Assembly: GCA_900542505.1 (NCBI GenBank) | Contig: UQNV01000002.1 | Coordinates: forward strand, 1-64,000 | Length of the DNA: 64,000 nt | Origin: an uncultured Alistipes sp. | GTDB lineage: Bacteria; Bacteroidota; Bacteroidia; Bacteroidales; Rikenellaceae | Reading direction: 5' to 3' | In this document: in pieces, positions 15,734 to 24,744 of the stretch | Layout: every line of letters starts with the position of its first letter | How positions within the stretch are numbered: the first letter of the stretch is position 1 | Program-made: the position numbers and the translations under genes | Notes under the pieces: generated by a model | Database searches by the model: none | What the model was told of the DNA's origin: nothing | Seen by the model: the letters and a program-made list of their open reading frames with translations, nothing else

Positions 15734-16893
15734 CGCGTGAGGGTGAAGAGGGTTATTTCGGGATAGGCGCCCAGACGCATCGGATACCCGACATAACCGA
15801 TGCCGTCGTTGATGTAGAGCGTGCTGCCCGGAGAGTCGTAGCGGCCGCTCCAGCGGTCGTAGAGCCACTGGGCGGGCGAAAGGCGACGGCCGAACAGATG
15901 CAGCTGGAACTGCATGCTGTGCACGTGTCCCGAAAGGGTCAAATCACCGCGACCGAGCGCCGTGATGTTGGGCCAGAGCTGCGGCAGGTGGCTGAGCGTG
16001 ATGTCGAAAAGCGAGTCGGGAACTCCGCGGTAGGCGTCCGAGAGGTCGAGTTCCGGGAGGTGGAACGAATGGCGGAACTCCTGCAGCTCCGCATCGAACG
16101 AGATGCCCGTCAGGGCGATGCTGTCGCGTCCGCGGACGATGTAGGCGGTCGTATCCTCCAGCACGTGCCAGCTCATCGAGCGCTGGGCCGCCACCAGACG
16201 GCTCAGATTCTCGACCGGCGGCATCGAGAGCGTATCGCGGATGTAGACCCCCACGTCGTGGTTGCCCGTAACGGAGTAGACCCCGCAGGGAGCCTCCAGC
16301 CCGGCCAGAATCTCCCGCACACGGCCGTCGAGTTCCGAAGCGCGGATATTGACCAAATCGCCGCAAAAGACCACCAGGTCGGGCCTCAGGGCATTGAGCG
16401 TATCGACCAGCCGGCGCAGCTCCCGCTCGGGGTTGACCATCGACCCCACGTGCACGTCGGAGAACTGTGCCACGCGGAAGCCTTCGAACGACTCCGGAAG
16501 GCGCTCCGACTGCACCGTCACACGGTTGACGACCAGTGTCGTGCGCCCGCAGGTCGCGCCCCAGACAAAAACCGCCGCAAGGGCCACACCTGCAGCCGCG
16601 CCCACGCGGGGCAGCCGGCAGAGGCGGAATACATAGTAGAGCAGACGCGGCAGCACCAGCACCAGGTAGAGCCAGAACGCCCACATCGAAAAGGCCATCA
16701 CGGGGGTCGTATTGTCGTGGCTCAGCCAGTTGACGATAGCGATGGAGAAGGGGAGCAGGTCCGAGACAAGGCACCACACGGCAAAGAGGCGGCGCAACGG
16801 GGCCGACGGCTCACGGCGCAGACGCCGAAGCCAGACAAAGAGGTCGGCGGCAATGGCGCCGAGTGTCAGCAGAAGGGTAGCGGTTATCAACAT
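15730..16893 (-). CDS. Membrane-anchored metallophosphoesterase (calcineurin-like)
   Basis: 387 residues. Four hydrophobic N-terminal segments (within 1-125) are followed by a calcineurin-like phosphoesterase domain carrying the metal-binding motifs FSDVHVG, FCGDLVN, GNHDVG, LSHLP and SGHVHSMQF. This layout matches YkuE/YaeI-type enzymes, some of which cleave lipid-linked pyrophosphates such as UDP-diacylglucosamine. The substrate here is unknown. It is translationally coupled through ATGA to the RibD-like gene downstream. The pairing has no obvious metabolic logic. Confidence 0.87.
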   Translation of the reverse strand: MLITATLLLTLGAIAADLFVWLRRLRREPSAPLRRLFAVWCLVSDLLPFSIAIVNWLSHDNTTPVMAFSMWAFWLYLVLVLPRLLYYVFRLCRLPRVGAAAGVALAAVFVWGATCGRTTLVVNRVTVQSERLPESFEGFRVAQFSDVHVGSMVNPERELRRLVDTLNALRPDLVVFCGDLVNIRASELDGRVREILAGLEAPCGVYSVTGNHDVGVYIRDTLSMPPVENLSRLVAAQRSMSWHVLEDTTAYIVRGRDSIALTGISFDAELQEFRHSFHLPELDLSDAYRGVPDSLFDITLSHLPQLWPNITALGRGDLTLSGHVHSMQFQLHLFGRRLSPAQWLYDRWSGRYDSPGSTLYINDGIGYVGYPMRLGAYPEITLFTLTR

Positions 16894-17282
16894 ACCTTAA
16901 ATTAAAACGCTTTTCCGCCCCGCCGGATTCGCGAAGGGCCGGAATCAGGAATAACTCTGCAAAGATAGTGAAAGGCGAGGGCGGAAAAACAAACTTGTTC
17001 GTTTTTTTCGCCGAGCCGCATCCTCGCCTCGTCCAAAGAGCGTGAAAGGCCCGGACCGGCAAACGCCCCGGCATGTTTCGCGCCGCACAACGGGCCTCTC
17101 CCGTTCCGCATCAGCCGAGCAGCCCGGCACCGTCCGCCGGAGCCGTCCGACGCGAGGACCGTTCGCCGGGCGGGCCGGCCTCCTTTGGCATATTCCTTGC
17201 TTTGTTCCGCGGTAAATTCACGGACAGCGGTCCGAATTTCGGCATGTTGAACCAGTTAACACTTTTTTAATTCTTTCAGCTT
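16894..17282. other. Divergent intergenic region
   Basis: 389 bp between the phosphoesterase (minus) and a porin-like gene (plus). Besides the minus-strand TATCTTTG box at 16960-16967 I see no clear element. The plus-strand side near 17184-17204 contains TTTG and TTGCTTTG but at the wrong spacing. Open frames here are short and GC-skew driven. Confidence 0.5.
16960..16967 (-). promoter_or_regulatory. Putative -7 element of the phosphoesterase/RibD-like operon
   Basis: The minus strand reads TATCTTTG, about 67 bp before the ATG at 16893. A TTTG (16993-16990) lies 22 bases upstream, slightly wide of the 19-20 norm. Confidence 0.5.
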
Positions 17283-18638
17283 ATGAAAAAAACGTTCCGA
17301 CTTTTGATTGCAACCTTGCTGCTCGCAACCTCTGCGACGGCGCAACGCCACCCGGGCAATGCCCGGAGCGAAAAGTACGCTCCGACGGTCTATCTGGTCT
17401 CGGCCCGCGAGGTGGACACCGTCTACAACTGCTGCGCCTCGGCCCAACGGCTTGCGGCCATGAACCAGGCGGCGGTCGACAACGCCATCGCCGACTACAT
17501 GGAGACACACCGCACGGGATTCCAGCAGGCCGGCAGGCCGCAGTTCGTCTTCTCGACGCGCGACAACCGATTCTCCTTCTCGCTGGGCGGATTCATCGCC
17601 CTGCGCGGCAGCTATGACTTCAAGGGTGCGGTCGACAACATCGACTTCGTGCCCTACGACATCCCCGTTCCGGGCAACTACGCCACCCGCCAGAAAATCT
17701 CGATGGACGCCTCCACGTCGCGCCTCTTCATGAAGGCCATCGCCCATTCGGGAGCCCTCGGACGCGTGGTCATCTACATCGACGCCGACTTCCGCGGCGG
17801 AGCGCCGGGCAGCTACACACCCCGACTGCGCTCGGCCTACGTTTCGGCTCTGGGCTTCACGCTGGGCCGCGACGTGACGACCTTCTGCGACCTGCAGGCG
17901 GCCCCGACCACCATCGACTTCCAGGGCCCCAACGCCTACAACTTCAACTTTGCGACGGTGGCCCGCTATGAGGTCGACTTCGCCCGCGACCACATGCGCT
18001 TCGGCGTGGCGTGCGAGCTTCCGAGCGTGAGCGGTACCTACAACGACAACTTCGCACCGATTCCGCAGCGCATGCCCGACTTCCCGATGTACCTGCAGTA
18101 CGCCTGGGGCGCCGACCGCAGCAGCCACATCCGTGCAACGGGCGTCATCCGCAACCTCTACATGCACAACCTCCTGACGGACAGCAACACCTCGCGCATC
18201 GGGTGGGGTGCCCAGCTGAGCGGAACCATCCGCATGGGCCGTCCGTTCCGCCTCTTCTTCAACGGCGTCTACGGCGAGGGCATCACCCCCTACATCCAGG
18301 ACCTGACCGGCTCGGGACTCGACTTTGCACCCAACCCCGAGAACCCCGCCCAGATGCAGACCATGCCGATGTGGGGCTGGCAGGCCGCGCTGCAAATCAA
18401 CCTTTCGAAGCGGCTCTTCATGACGGGCGGATACTCGACCGTACGCGTCGAGGAGCAGAACGGCTACATCTCGCCCAACGAGTATCGCCAGGGCCAGTAC
18501 ATCTTCGGCAACATCTTCTACGCCCTCACGCCGCACTGCAAAATCGCCGCGGAGTATCTCTACGGCACGCGCGAGAACATGGACCGCGTCGAGGGTTCGG
18601 CCAACCGGATGAGTCTGCTCGTGCAGTACTGTTTCTGA
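17283..18638 (+). CDS. Porin-like outer membrane beta-barrel protein, copy 1
   Basis: 451 residues with a signal peptide (KKTFRLLIATLLLATSATAQ). A short periplasmic region (about 22-95) is followed by a beta-barrel ending in the typical C-terminal phenylalanine (LLVQYCF). The sequence RDNRFSFSLGGFIALRGSYDF at the barrel start and the overall layout resemble DcaP-like or porin-family proteins of Bacteroidetes. A paralogue lies 440 bp downstream, with a 73-bp stretch identical at DNA level. Most likely a passive outer-membrane channel; substrate unknown. A strong terminator follows immediately. Confidence 0.75.
   Translation: MKKTFRLLIATLLLATSATAQRHPGNARSEKYAPTVYLVSAREVDTVYNCCASAQRLAAMNQAAVDNAIADYMETHRTGFQQAGRPQFVFSTRDNRFSFSLGGFIALRGSYDFKGAVDNIDFVPYDIPVPGNYATRQKISMDASTSRLFMKAIAHSGALGRVVIYIDADFRGGAPGSYTPRLRSAYVSALGFTLGRDVTTFCDLQAAPTTIDFQGPNAYNFNFATVARYEVDFARDHMRFGVACELPSVSGTYNDNFAPIPQRMPDFPMYLQYAWGADRSSHIRATGVIRNLYMHNLLTDSNTSRIGWGAQLSGTIRMGRPFRLFFNGVYGEGITPYIQDLTGSGLDFAPNPENPAQMQTMPMWGWQAALQINLSKRLFMTGGYSTVRVEEQNGYISPNEYRQGQYIFGNIFYALTPHCKIAAEYLYGTRENMDRVEGSANRMSLLVQYCF
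17852..17924 (+). repeat. 73-bp segment identical in both porin paralogues (copy 1)
   Basis: Bases 17852-17924 are identical to 19671-19743. They encode the block GFTLGRDVTTFCDLQAAPTT and a few following residues. Further long near-identical stretches flank it (for example around 18030-18090 and 18125-18230). Exact identity including wobble bases implies recent duplication or gene conversion. Confidence 0.85.
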
Positions 18639-18659
18639 GTCCGTGCGACCGCAATGCAG

Positions 18660-18700
18660 AACGGCGGAGCTCCCGGCGGGAGTTTCCGCCGTTTTGTTTG
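18660..18700 (+). terminator. Intrinsic terminator after porin copy 1
   Basis: The outer stem AACGGCGGA (18660-18668) pairs with TCCGCCGTT (18685-18693). Inside it is CTCCC-GGC-GGGAG (18670-18682). It is followed by TTGTTTG. The T-rich tail also supplies the TTTG box of the next promoter. Confidence 0.8.
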
Positions 18701-18728
18701 CCCGATTCGGGGTTTTGTCGTATATTTG
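18697..18728 (+). promoter_or_regulatory. Promoter of the DUF4491-porin-CapA operon
   Basis: TTTG (18697-18700), 20 bases, then TATATTTG (18721-18728), an excellent fit to the Bacteroidetes consensus. The start would be near 18735, about 38 nt before the DUF4491 ATG. Confidence 0.75.
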
Positions 18729-18772
18729 ACATTAGGCACCGGCACAAGGGGTGCCGCAAACGTAAAAAGAAC

Positions 18773-19081
18773 ATGGAATTTCTTGCACACTACAACCTCA
18801 CGGGACTCGTCATCGGGATTGCGACCTTCCTCATCATCGGGCTCTTCCACCCGCTGGTCATCAAGGGCGAATACCACTTCGGCACGGGCTGCTGGTGGGT
18901 CTTCCTCGTGATGGGACTCGCCGCCATCGCCGCCTCCATCGCCATCCGGCACATCCTCTGGTCGACGCTGCTGGCCGTCTGGGGCGCATCGTCGCTCTGG
19001 AGCATCGGCGAACTGTTCGAGCAGCGCAAGCGGGTCGCCCGCGGCTGGTTCCCCGAAAACCCCAAACGCCGACGCTCATGA
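18773..19081 (+). CDS. DUF4491 small membrane protein
   Basis: 102 residues with three hydrophobic segments: TGLVIGIATFLIIGLFHPLVI, WWVFLVMGLAAIAASIAI and LLAVWGASSLWSIGEL. A basic tail ends NPKRRRS. It matches the small DUF4491 family common in Bacteroidetes, which has no known function. The start at 18773 follows a consensus promoter. Its TGA overlaps the ATG of the second porin gene (ATGA, 19078-19081), so translation of the two is coupled. It is readable only in the frame starting at 18773; longer frames across it are not real. Confidence 0.82.
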   Translation: MEFLAHYNLTGLVIGIATFLIIGLFHPLVIKGEYHFGTGCWWVFLVMGLAAIAASIAIRHILWSTLLAVWGASSLWSIGELFEQRKRVARGWFPENPKRRRS

Positions 19082-20457
19082 GACTGCGCGCGTGGACAAC
19101 GGCGCTCTGCTGCGCCGCGGCACTGACCGGATACGGCACGCTTCCGGCGGACGCAACGCCGCCGGGCATTCACGAACCGGCAGGGACGGCCGACAGCCCC
19201 GACAGCCTCGCAGTCCGGGAGGAGACCCCGATGGCCGCCCCGTGCCAGGGAGGCTCCTCCGGCGCGCAAATCCTCGTCCCGGAGCAAACGACGCCCGGCA
19301 GCGACGTTCCCGAGCGCCCGGAGACCCTCCATGCCGGGTTCCAGCAGGCCGACAAGGCTCTGCTCGCCTTCACCTCGCGCAACAACCGCTTCACCTTCAC
19401 GCTCGGCGGGTCGCTCATCGTACGCGGCAGCTACGACTTCGCAGGCGCGGTCGACAACATCGACTTCGTGCCATACGACATCCCCGTTCCGGGCGACTTC
19501 GCCTCACGGCAGAAAATCTCGATGGACGTCTCGACCTCACACATCGTCATGAAGGCCGTCGCCCGGTCGCAGCTCCTGGGCCCCGTCCTGATTTCCATCG
19601 ACGCCGACTTCCGCGGCGGAGCCCGCGGCAGTTACACGCCCCGCATCCGCACGGCCTACGTTGCAGCCCGGGGCTTCACGCTGGGCCGCGACGTGACGAC
19701 CTTCTGCGACCTGCAGGCGGCCCCGACCACCATCGACTTCCAGTGTCCCAACGCCTACAATTTCGACTTCGCGACGGTCATCCGCTACGAGGTTGACTTC
19801 GCCCGCGAGCACATGCGCTTCGGCGTGGCATGCGAATTTCCGGCCGTGAGCGGCACCTACAACGACAACTTCGCACCGATTCCGCAGCGCATGCCCGACT
19901 TCCCGTTCTACCTGCGCTATGCCTGGGGCGCCGACCTCGACAGCCATATCCGCGCAACGGGCGTCATCCGCAACCTCTACATGCACAACCTCCTGACAGG
20001 CAGCAACACCTCGCGCATCGGGTGGGGTGCCCAGCTGAGCGGTTCCATTCGCTTGGGACGTCCGTTCCGACTCTTCTTCAACGGCACCTGCGGATACGGC
20101 ATCACCCCCTACATCCTCGACCTGATTGGCTCGGGCCTCGATTTCGCACCCGACCCCGCGAACCCCGCCCGGATGCAGACCATCCCGATGTGGGGCGGAC
20201 AGGCGGCACTGCAAATCAGCCTCTCGAAGCGGCTCTTCATGACGGGCGGCTACTCGGCTGCAGGCGTCGGAACGAGGGAGGGCAGCCTTTCGCCCGACGA
20301 ATACCGCCGCGGTCAATACATCTTCGGCAACATGTTCTTCGCCCTGACACCGCTCTGTACGGTCGCCGCCGAATATCTCCACGGCACGCGCGAGAACATG
20401 GACCGCTCCAAAGGTTCGGCCAACCGCATCAGCCTCCAGGTACACTATAACTTCTGA
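19078..20457 (+). CDS. Porin-like outer membrane beta-barrel protein, copy 2
   Basis: 459 residues, paralogous to copy 1 over the whole barrel, ending LQVHYNF. The signal peptide begins RLRAWTTALCCAAALTG; the N-terminal linker (about 25-95) is unrelated to that of copy 1 and is Pro/Glu/Thr-rich. The ATG at 19078 overlaps the stop of DUF4491, which fixes the start. An open frame runs further upstream but lies inside DUF4491. Keeping two barrel paralogues with different N-terminal regions and separate promoters suggests differential expression rather than simple dosage. Confidence 0.75.
   Translation: MRLRAWTTALCCAAALTGYGTLPADATPPGIHEPAGTADSPDSLAVREETPMAAPCQGGSSGAQILVPEQTTPGSDVPERPETLHAGFQQADKALLAFTSRNNRFTFTLGGSLIVRGSYDFAGAVDNIDFVPYDIPVPGDFASRQKISMDVSTSHIVMKAVARSQLLGPVLISIDADFRGGARGSYTPRIRTAYVAARGFTLGRDVTTFCDLQAAPTTIDFQCPNAYNFDFATVIRYEVDFAREHMRFGVACEFPAVSGTYNDNFAPIPQRMPDFPFYLRYAWGADLDSHIRATGVIRNLYMHNLLTGSNTSRIGWGAQLSGSIRLGRPFRLFFNGTCGYGITPYILDLIGSGLDFAPDPANPARMQTIPMWGGQAALQISLSKRLFMTGGYSAAGVGTREGSLSPDEYRRGQYIFGNMFFALTPLCTVAAEYLHGTRENMDRSKGSANRISLQVHYNF
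19671..19743 (+). repeat. 73-bp segment identical in both porin paralogues (copy 2)
   Basis: Second copy of the segment at 17852-17924, same orientation, about 1.8 kb apart. It offers a substrate for homologous recombination that would delete DUF4491 and fuse the two porin genes in frame. Confidence 0.85.
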
Positions 20458-20477
20458 CCCCGACAATCGGAACAGGA

Positions 20478-21569
20478 ATGAATGCACACCCAATCGTACG
20501 TACATTGACCGCCGCGCTCTGCGGTGCGGTCCTCTTTGCCGGATGCGGAGCCCCAGCTCCCCGCCCACAGGAGGCCGCCACGACGGCAACTACCGATACC
20601 GCCATGCAGCCCGCACGCGTCCGGCTGCTCTTCGCCGGCGACGTGATGGCCCACACGCCGCAGCTCGCCGCCGCACGCACGGACGACGGACGCTACGACT
20701 TCAGCCCCGTCTTCGCCTACCTCAGGCCCCGTTTTGCAGCGGCCGACGCCGTCATCGTCAACCTCGAGACGACGCTCACGCCCGAGCCTCCCTACTCGGG
20801 CTATCCCAGCTTCCGCACGCCGGCATCGATGGCCGACGCACTGCGCGACGCGGGTGTCGACATGGCCGTGCTGGCCAACAACCACTGCTGCGATGCCGGC
20901 GAGCGCGGCATCCGCCGCACGGCCCGCGAGCTGGAGCGCGTCGGCATCCGCCACACGGGCGTCTTTGCCGACAGCATCGACTTCGTGGCGCGCAACCCGC
21001 TGCTCTTCGAACGGCACGGCATCCGTTTCGCCCTGCTCAACTATACCTACTCGACCAACGGGCTCCCCGTTCCCCGAGGCACCATCGTCAACCGCATCGA
21101 CTCGGCCCTCATGGTCCGCGACCTCGAACGTGCACGCCGCGATTCGGTCGACTGCACGATTGTCTGCATCCACTGGGGCGTGGAGTACGAACGGCGCGAA
21201 AACGACGCTCAGCGCCGGCTGGCCGCACTGCTGCGCCGCCACGGCGCCGACATCATCATCGGGAGCCACCCCCATGTGGTGCAGCCCTTCCGCGCCGATT
21301 CGCTCCATGCCGTCTTCTACTCGCTGGGCAACTTCGTCTCCAACCAGCGCTGGCGCTACTCCGACGGCGGGCTAATGGCCGAGGTCAGCGTCACGCGCCA
21401 CCCCTCGGGCCGCATGAGCTATGCCGCACGGCCCATACCCGTCTGGGTGCTTCATCCCGGCTACCGGATTGTCCCGCCCGAGGTAGGCGATACGCTCGCG
21501 ATGCCGCCGGCCGTCCGGACGCAATACGAACGCTTTCTGGAGGACACGCGGCGCACGCTCGGCGAGTGA
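20478..21569 (+). CDS. CapA-family lipoprotein (PgsA-like metallophosphoesterase fold)
   Basis: 363 residues. A lipoprotein signal (LCGAVLFAGCGAPAP) anchors it. The CapA/PgsA fold shows FAGDVMAH, NLETTL, LANNHCCDAGERG, IHWGVEYE and IIGSHPHVVQP, the usual metal-site motifs. In Bacillus, CapA proteins take part in poly-gamma-glutamate export, but in Bacteroidetes the family is widespread and its substrate unknown. It lies 20 bp after porin copy 2, probably in the same operon. No PgsB/C-type partner is in the window, so a capsule role is not supported. Confidence 0.85.
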   Translation: MNAHPIVRTLTAALCGAVLFAGCGAPAPRPQEAATTATTDTAMQPARVRLLFAGDVMAHTPQLAAARTDDGRYDFSPVFAYLRPRFAAADAVIVNLETTLTPEPPYSGYPSFRTPASMADALRDAGVDMAVLANNHCCDAGERGIRRTARELERVGIRHTGVFADSIDFVARNPLLFERHGIRFALLNYTYSTNGLPVPRGTIVNRIDSALMVRDLERARRDSVDCTIVCIHWGVEYERRENDAQRRLAALLRRHGADIIIGSHPHVVQPFRADSLHAVFYSLGNFVSNQRWRYSDGGLMAEVSVTRHPSGRMSYAARPIPVWVLHPGYRIVPPEVGDTLAMPPAVRTQYERFLEDTRRTLGE

Positions 21570-21580
21570 CCCGACATACA

Positions 21581-21626
21581 AAACGGAGAGGCGGGAAAAG
21601 GTTCGACCTTTTCCCGCCTCCCGTTT
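21581..21626. terminator. Bidirectional terminator between capA-like and barrel genes
   Basis: A 14-bp perfect stem, GAGGCGGGAAAAGG (21588-21601) with CCTTTTCCCGCCTC (21607-21620) around a 5-nt loop. It is extended by AAACGG/CCGTTT on the outside. It lies between convergent genes. Confidence 0.8.
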
Positions 21627-21641
21627 CCGAAGGCATCTGCA

Positions 21642-24581
21642 TCAATGGAATCCCGGCGGAGGAGGCATCATGCCCGGGCTGCGTCGACGCGGCTGCTCGA
21701 CGCCCTCGTAATCCTTGATGTTGCGCGAACCCTTCTTGCCGAAGCGGCGCAGGTTGTAGGTGAACTGCACCATGAAGTAGCGCCCGATGACGCTGTTGGT
21801 CGCATTCTGCGTCCAACCCGAACCCACCGTACGCACGAAGGCCTTGTTCTGGTTGAAGATGTCGTTCACGCCGACGCTGATTTCGCCGCGCTGGTTGCGG
21901 AAGAGCTTCTTGCCGATGTAGGCGTTGCAGAGCAGGAACGAGTCGTTGTAGTCGTTCGTGAATCCGAGGTACTGCGTATAGGAGACCGCCGCCGTGAAGG
22001 TGAATCCGAGCGGCAGCACGAACTTCATGTTGCCGTTCACCGCGTGGTTGAAGTAGCGGTTCTTCGAGCCCCCCTCGACCAGCGAGTTGGTCGCCTCGGA
22101 ATAGGTTCCGTTCCAGCCGATGGTGAAGTCGACATTCTCCGAAATGTTGCTGCCCAGGACGGCGTTGAAGTCATAGCCGATGGTGCTCGTATCGTTGCGC
22201 GAACCGCCCACGATTGAGCCGTCGTTCTGCACCGTGCCGCCCAGCATGCTCGGCGTGAGCGTATAGGTCACACCCGCCATCATGTTGAAGTTGCTCTTGA
22301 GGAAGCCCACGGGGAAACCGTAGCTCAGGTGCGTGCGCAGGTTCCAGTAACCGTCCAGATTGACCGGACGCGAGTAGTAGTTGGGCGTGTACTGCTGTCC
22401 GTTGAGGGTGATGGTTCCCGGCGAGGCGACCATGTGGGTGGCATTGTAGTCCTGCGTGGCGTTCATCATGAACATCCACATGAAGGTGCGTCCCTTCGTC
22501 ACGTTCGAATTGACGTAGTGGAGCCGCACGCGGTGGTTGTACGACGGATTGAGGTCGGGATTGCCGTTGGTGATGTTCTGGGCGTCCGAAACGTCGGGAA
22601 CGTTCTGCAGCGACGTAATCTCGGGATTGTCCGTGTAGGAGGAGATGAACATGCGCAGCGAGTTCTCGCGGTTGAAGTTGAGCTGACCCATCAGGAAGTA
22701 GGTCACGTTGTCGTACCCGTGGCGGATTTTGTCGCTCTCCCCGTGTACGACCTTTCCGTCGAGCATCGAACGCTGGTAGTAGACGTTGGCAACCACCGTG
22801 TTGCGCTCCTTGGCCAGACGGAAGCCCGGGCCGACGGCATGGGTCTGGTAGCCGCTCTCGTAGGAGTTCGAGAGGTCGCGGTCGAACGTCAGATTGGTCT
22901 CGTCTTCACCCGCATAGGAGCGTTTGTCTCGCTCCTGGAAGTCGTACTTGAAGCGGTACTGGAGGCTCAGCTGCGAAATCTTGGAGATGGGCTCCGTATA
23001 GGTGAAGTTCGCGCGCAGGCGATAGCTGCTCGAAGGGGCGTCGTCGCGCAGATAGCGGAGTTGCAGATAGTTGTCCGGATTCCACTCACCGGTCTCGGGG
23101 TCCACCTCGGGACGCTCCTCGACGCTGGACAGGATGTTCGAATAGGAATATGCATCGTCCGTGCGGTCCGAATAGTTGGCACTTCCGTCAAGCGTGATGG
23201 TACGGCCCGCCTTGCCCAGCTTGACCCGGTAGACGGCCGACAGACGGGCATTGTAGCCCTGACGGGTCGCATCCTCGAGATTGTCCGTATAGCTGTATCC
23301 GCTGCCGCCCATCGACGGGGCGCCGTACTGCCAGCCGCGCGTCCAGCTGTAGGGGTCGTTGGCATGGTAGCTGAAGCCCGGGCGAATCATCAGGTTCTGG
23401 TTCTCCGATATTTTCCACTCGATACGGGCGTTGAAACGGTGGTTGTTGCCCAGCGTATTGGAGTAACCGCGCGTCGAGAGGGTATCGAGCGGCATGGGGG
23501 CCTCGTACCACTTGTCGGTGGTGGAGTAGTTGATGGTCCGGGTATTGTTGAAGAAGTAGCTGCCCTGGAACGACACCTGGTCGCGCTTGCCCCACGTATC
23601 GGAGTAGTTCACGCCAATGGCGTTGACACGCGCCACACCGGGCTGAGGACGCACCATATACTGGCCCACGCCCCGGCGGGGACCGCCGCCCGTCGAACCC
23701 GAAACGCCGAGGATATCCTCGAACGAGAAGTTCTGCTGGTTGACGTTGTTGAACAGACCGATAATCGACACGCGGCTGTCTCCGCTGAAGATGTTGGCGT
23801 TGCCGCCGACGATGTATTTGTGCGAGGTGCCGGTCTGGGCATCGGGTTCATAGCCATAGCCGCCGTAGAATTTGCCGAACTGCCCCTGGCGCATGTTCTC
23901 GTGCGTCACGATGTTGATGGCCTTGTAGCCCTCGCCGTCGTCCATGCCCGAGAATTCGGCCGCATCGCTCAGCTTGTCGAAGACCTCGATGCTCTTCACG
24001 GCCTCGGCCGGCAGCGACTTGATGGCCGTCGTGACATCCTCGCCGAAAAACTCCTTGCCGTCGACGAAGATTTTCTGCACCTCTTCGCCCTGGGCCTCGA
24101 CCGCACCGTCGGTGATGGTAATGCCGGGCATCTTCTTGAGCAGGCCCTCGACATCGGCATCGGTCGCGACCTTGAAGGCGCTGGCGTTGTAGCTCAGCGT
24201 ATCGCCCCGCTGGGAGGTCCGGAGCGCCTTCGCCTCCTTGACGACCGTGGCAATCTGCACACCGGCCTTCAGCGCAATTTCACCCAGACTCTGGCGCGCA
24301 GACGAGACGGTGAACGTCCGTGTTTCGTTGTTGTAACCCAGGAAGGAGACTTCGACGCTGTACTCCCCGTAGGAGAGTCCCGAAATGGTCACAGCTCCCT
24401 TGTAGCCCGACGTGAAGTAGCTTTTCGTATCGGGAGACTTGGTCGGCGACACCTGCAGCACGGCGCCCGGAATGCTCTCTCCCGTCTCGGCATCGACAAT
24501 CGTCGCCGTGACGCTTCCCTTCTGGGCGAAAGCCGCAACCGCAAGAAGAGTCGACAGCAGGGTCAGTACAAATTTCTTCAT
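21642..24581 (-). CDS. TonB-dependent-receptor-like outer membrane barrel protein
   Basis: 979 residues. Signal peptide (KKFVLTLLSTLLAVAAFA), then a carboxypeptidase-regulatory-like beta domain (about 22-100, SVTATIVDAETGESIPGAVL). A plug-like domain follows (about 120-230, with VEGLLKKMPGITI and VQKIFVDGKEFFGEDV), then a large beta-barrel of the outer-membrane barrel family 3 type. It ends with a Gly/Pro-rich tail. No SusD partner or TonB box is obvious, so it is more like the stand-alone barrel proteins of Bacteroidetes than a glycan SusC. The ATG at 24581 gives the signal peptide; the open frame to 24809 is spurious and runs through the upstream terminator. Confidence 0.86.
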   Translation of the reverse strand: MKKFVLTLLSTLLAVAAFAQKGSVTATIVDAETGESIPGAVLQVSPTKSPDTKSYFTSGYKGAVTISGLSYGEYSVEVSFLGYNNETRTFTVSSARQSLGEIALKAGVQIATVVKEAKALRTSQRGDTLSYNASAFKVATDADVEGLLKKMPGITITDGAVEAQGEEVQKIFVDGKEFFGEDVTTAIKSLPAEAVKSIEVFDKLSDAAEFSGMDDGEGYKAINIVTHENMRQGQFGKFYGGYGYEPDAQTGTSHKYIVGGNANIFSGDSRVSIIGLFNNVNQQNFSFEDILGVSGSTGGGPRRGVGQYMVRPQPGVARVNAIGVNYSDTWGKRDQVSFQGSYFFNNTRTINYSTTDKWYEAPMPLDTLSTRGYSNTLGNNHRFNARIEWKISENQNLMIRPGFSYHANDPYSWTRGWQYGAPSMGGSGYSYTDNLEDATRQGYNARLSAVYRVKLGKAGRTITLDGSANYSDRTDDAYSYSNILSSVEERPEVDPETGEWNPDNYLQLRYLRDDAPSSSYRLRANFTYTEPISKISQLSLQYRFKYDFQERDKRSYAGEDETNLTFDRDLSNSYESGYQTHAVGPGFRLAKERNTVVANVYYQRSMLDGKVVHGESDKIRHGYDNVTYFLMGQLNFNRENSLRMFISSYTDNPEITSLQNVPDVSDAQNITNGNPDLNPSYNHRVRLHYVNSNVTKGRTFMWMFMMNATQDYNATHMVASPGTITLNGQQYTPNYYSRPVNLDGYWNLRTHLSYGFPVGFLKSNFNMMAGVTYTLTPSMLGGTVQNDGSIVGGSRNDTSTIGYDFNAVLGSNISENVDFTIGWNGTYSEATNSLVEGGSKNRYFNHAVNGNMKFVLPLGFTFTAAVSYTQYLGFTNDYNDSFLLCNAYIGKKLFRNQRGEISVGVNDIFNQNKAFVRTVGSGWTQNATNSVIGRYFMVQFTYNLRRFGKKGSRNIKDYEGVEQPRRRSPGMMPPPPGFH

Positions 24582-24690
24582 ATTGCTGTATAGAGGTTCA
24601 AGTATACGAGTATGTTGTCTGTTCTGTATTTCGCGTGCGAAATTAACCTTTTTATTCGGGATTTCCCATGACAGAAGGGTGAAACGACAA

Positions 24691-24721
24691 AAAAGAGGTG
24701 TCAGCCGACTGCCGACACCTC
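24691..24721 (-). terminator. Terminator after the DUF4890 gene
   Basis: GAGGTGTC (24695-24702) pairs with GACACCTC (24714-24721). On the minus strand the stem is followed by a T run (24694-24689). Confidence 0.8.
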
Positions 24722-24744
24722 TTCTCTGCTGGACTCGATGTCCG

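Noticed and set aside
20478..21569. Capsule (poly-gamma-glutamate) export locus
   Set aside because: Only a CapA-like protein is present, with no ligase or partner genes. The name reflects the fold alone.
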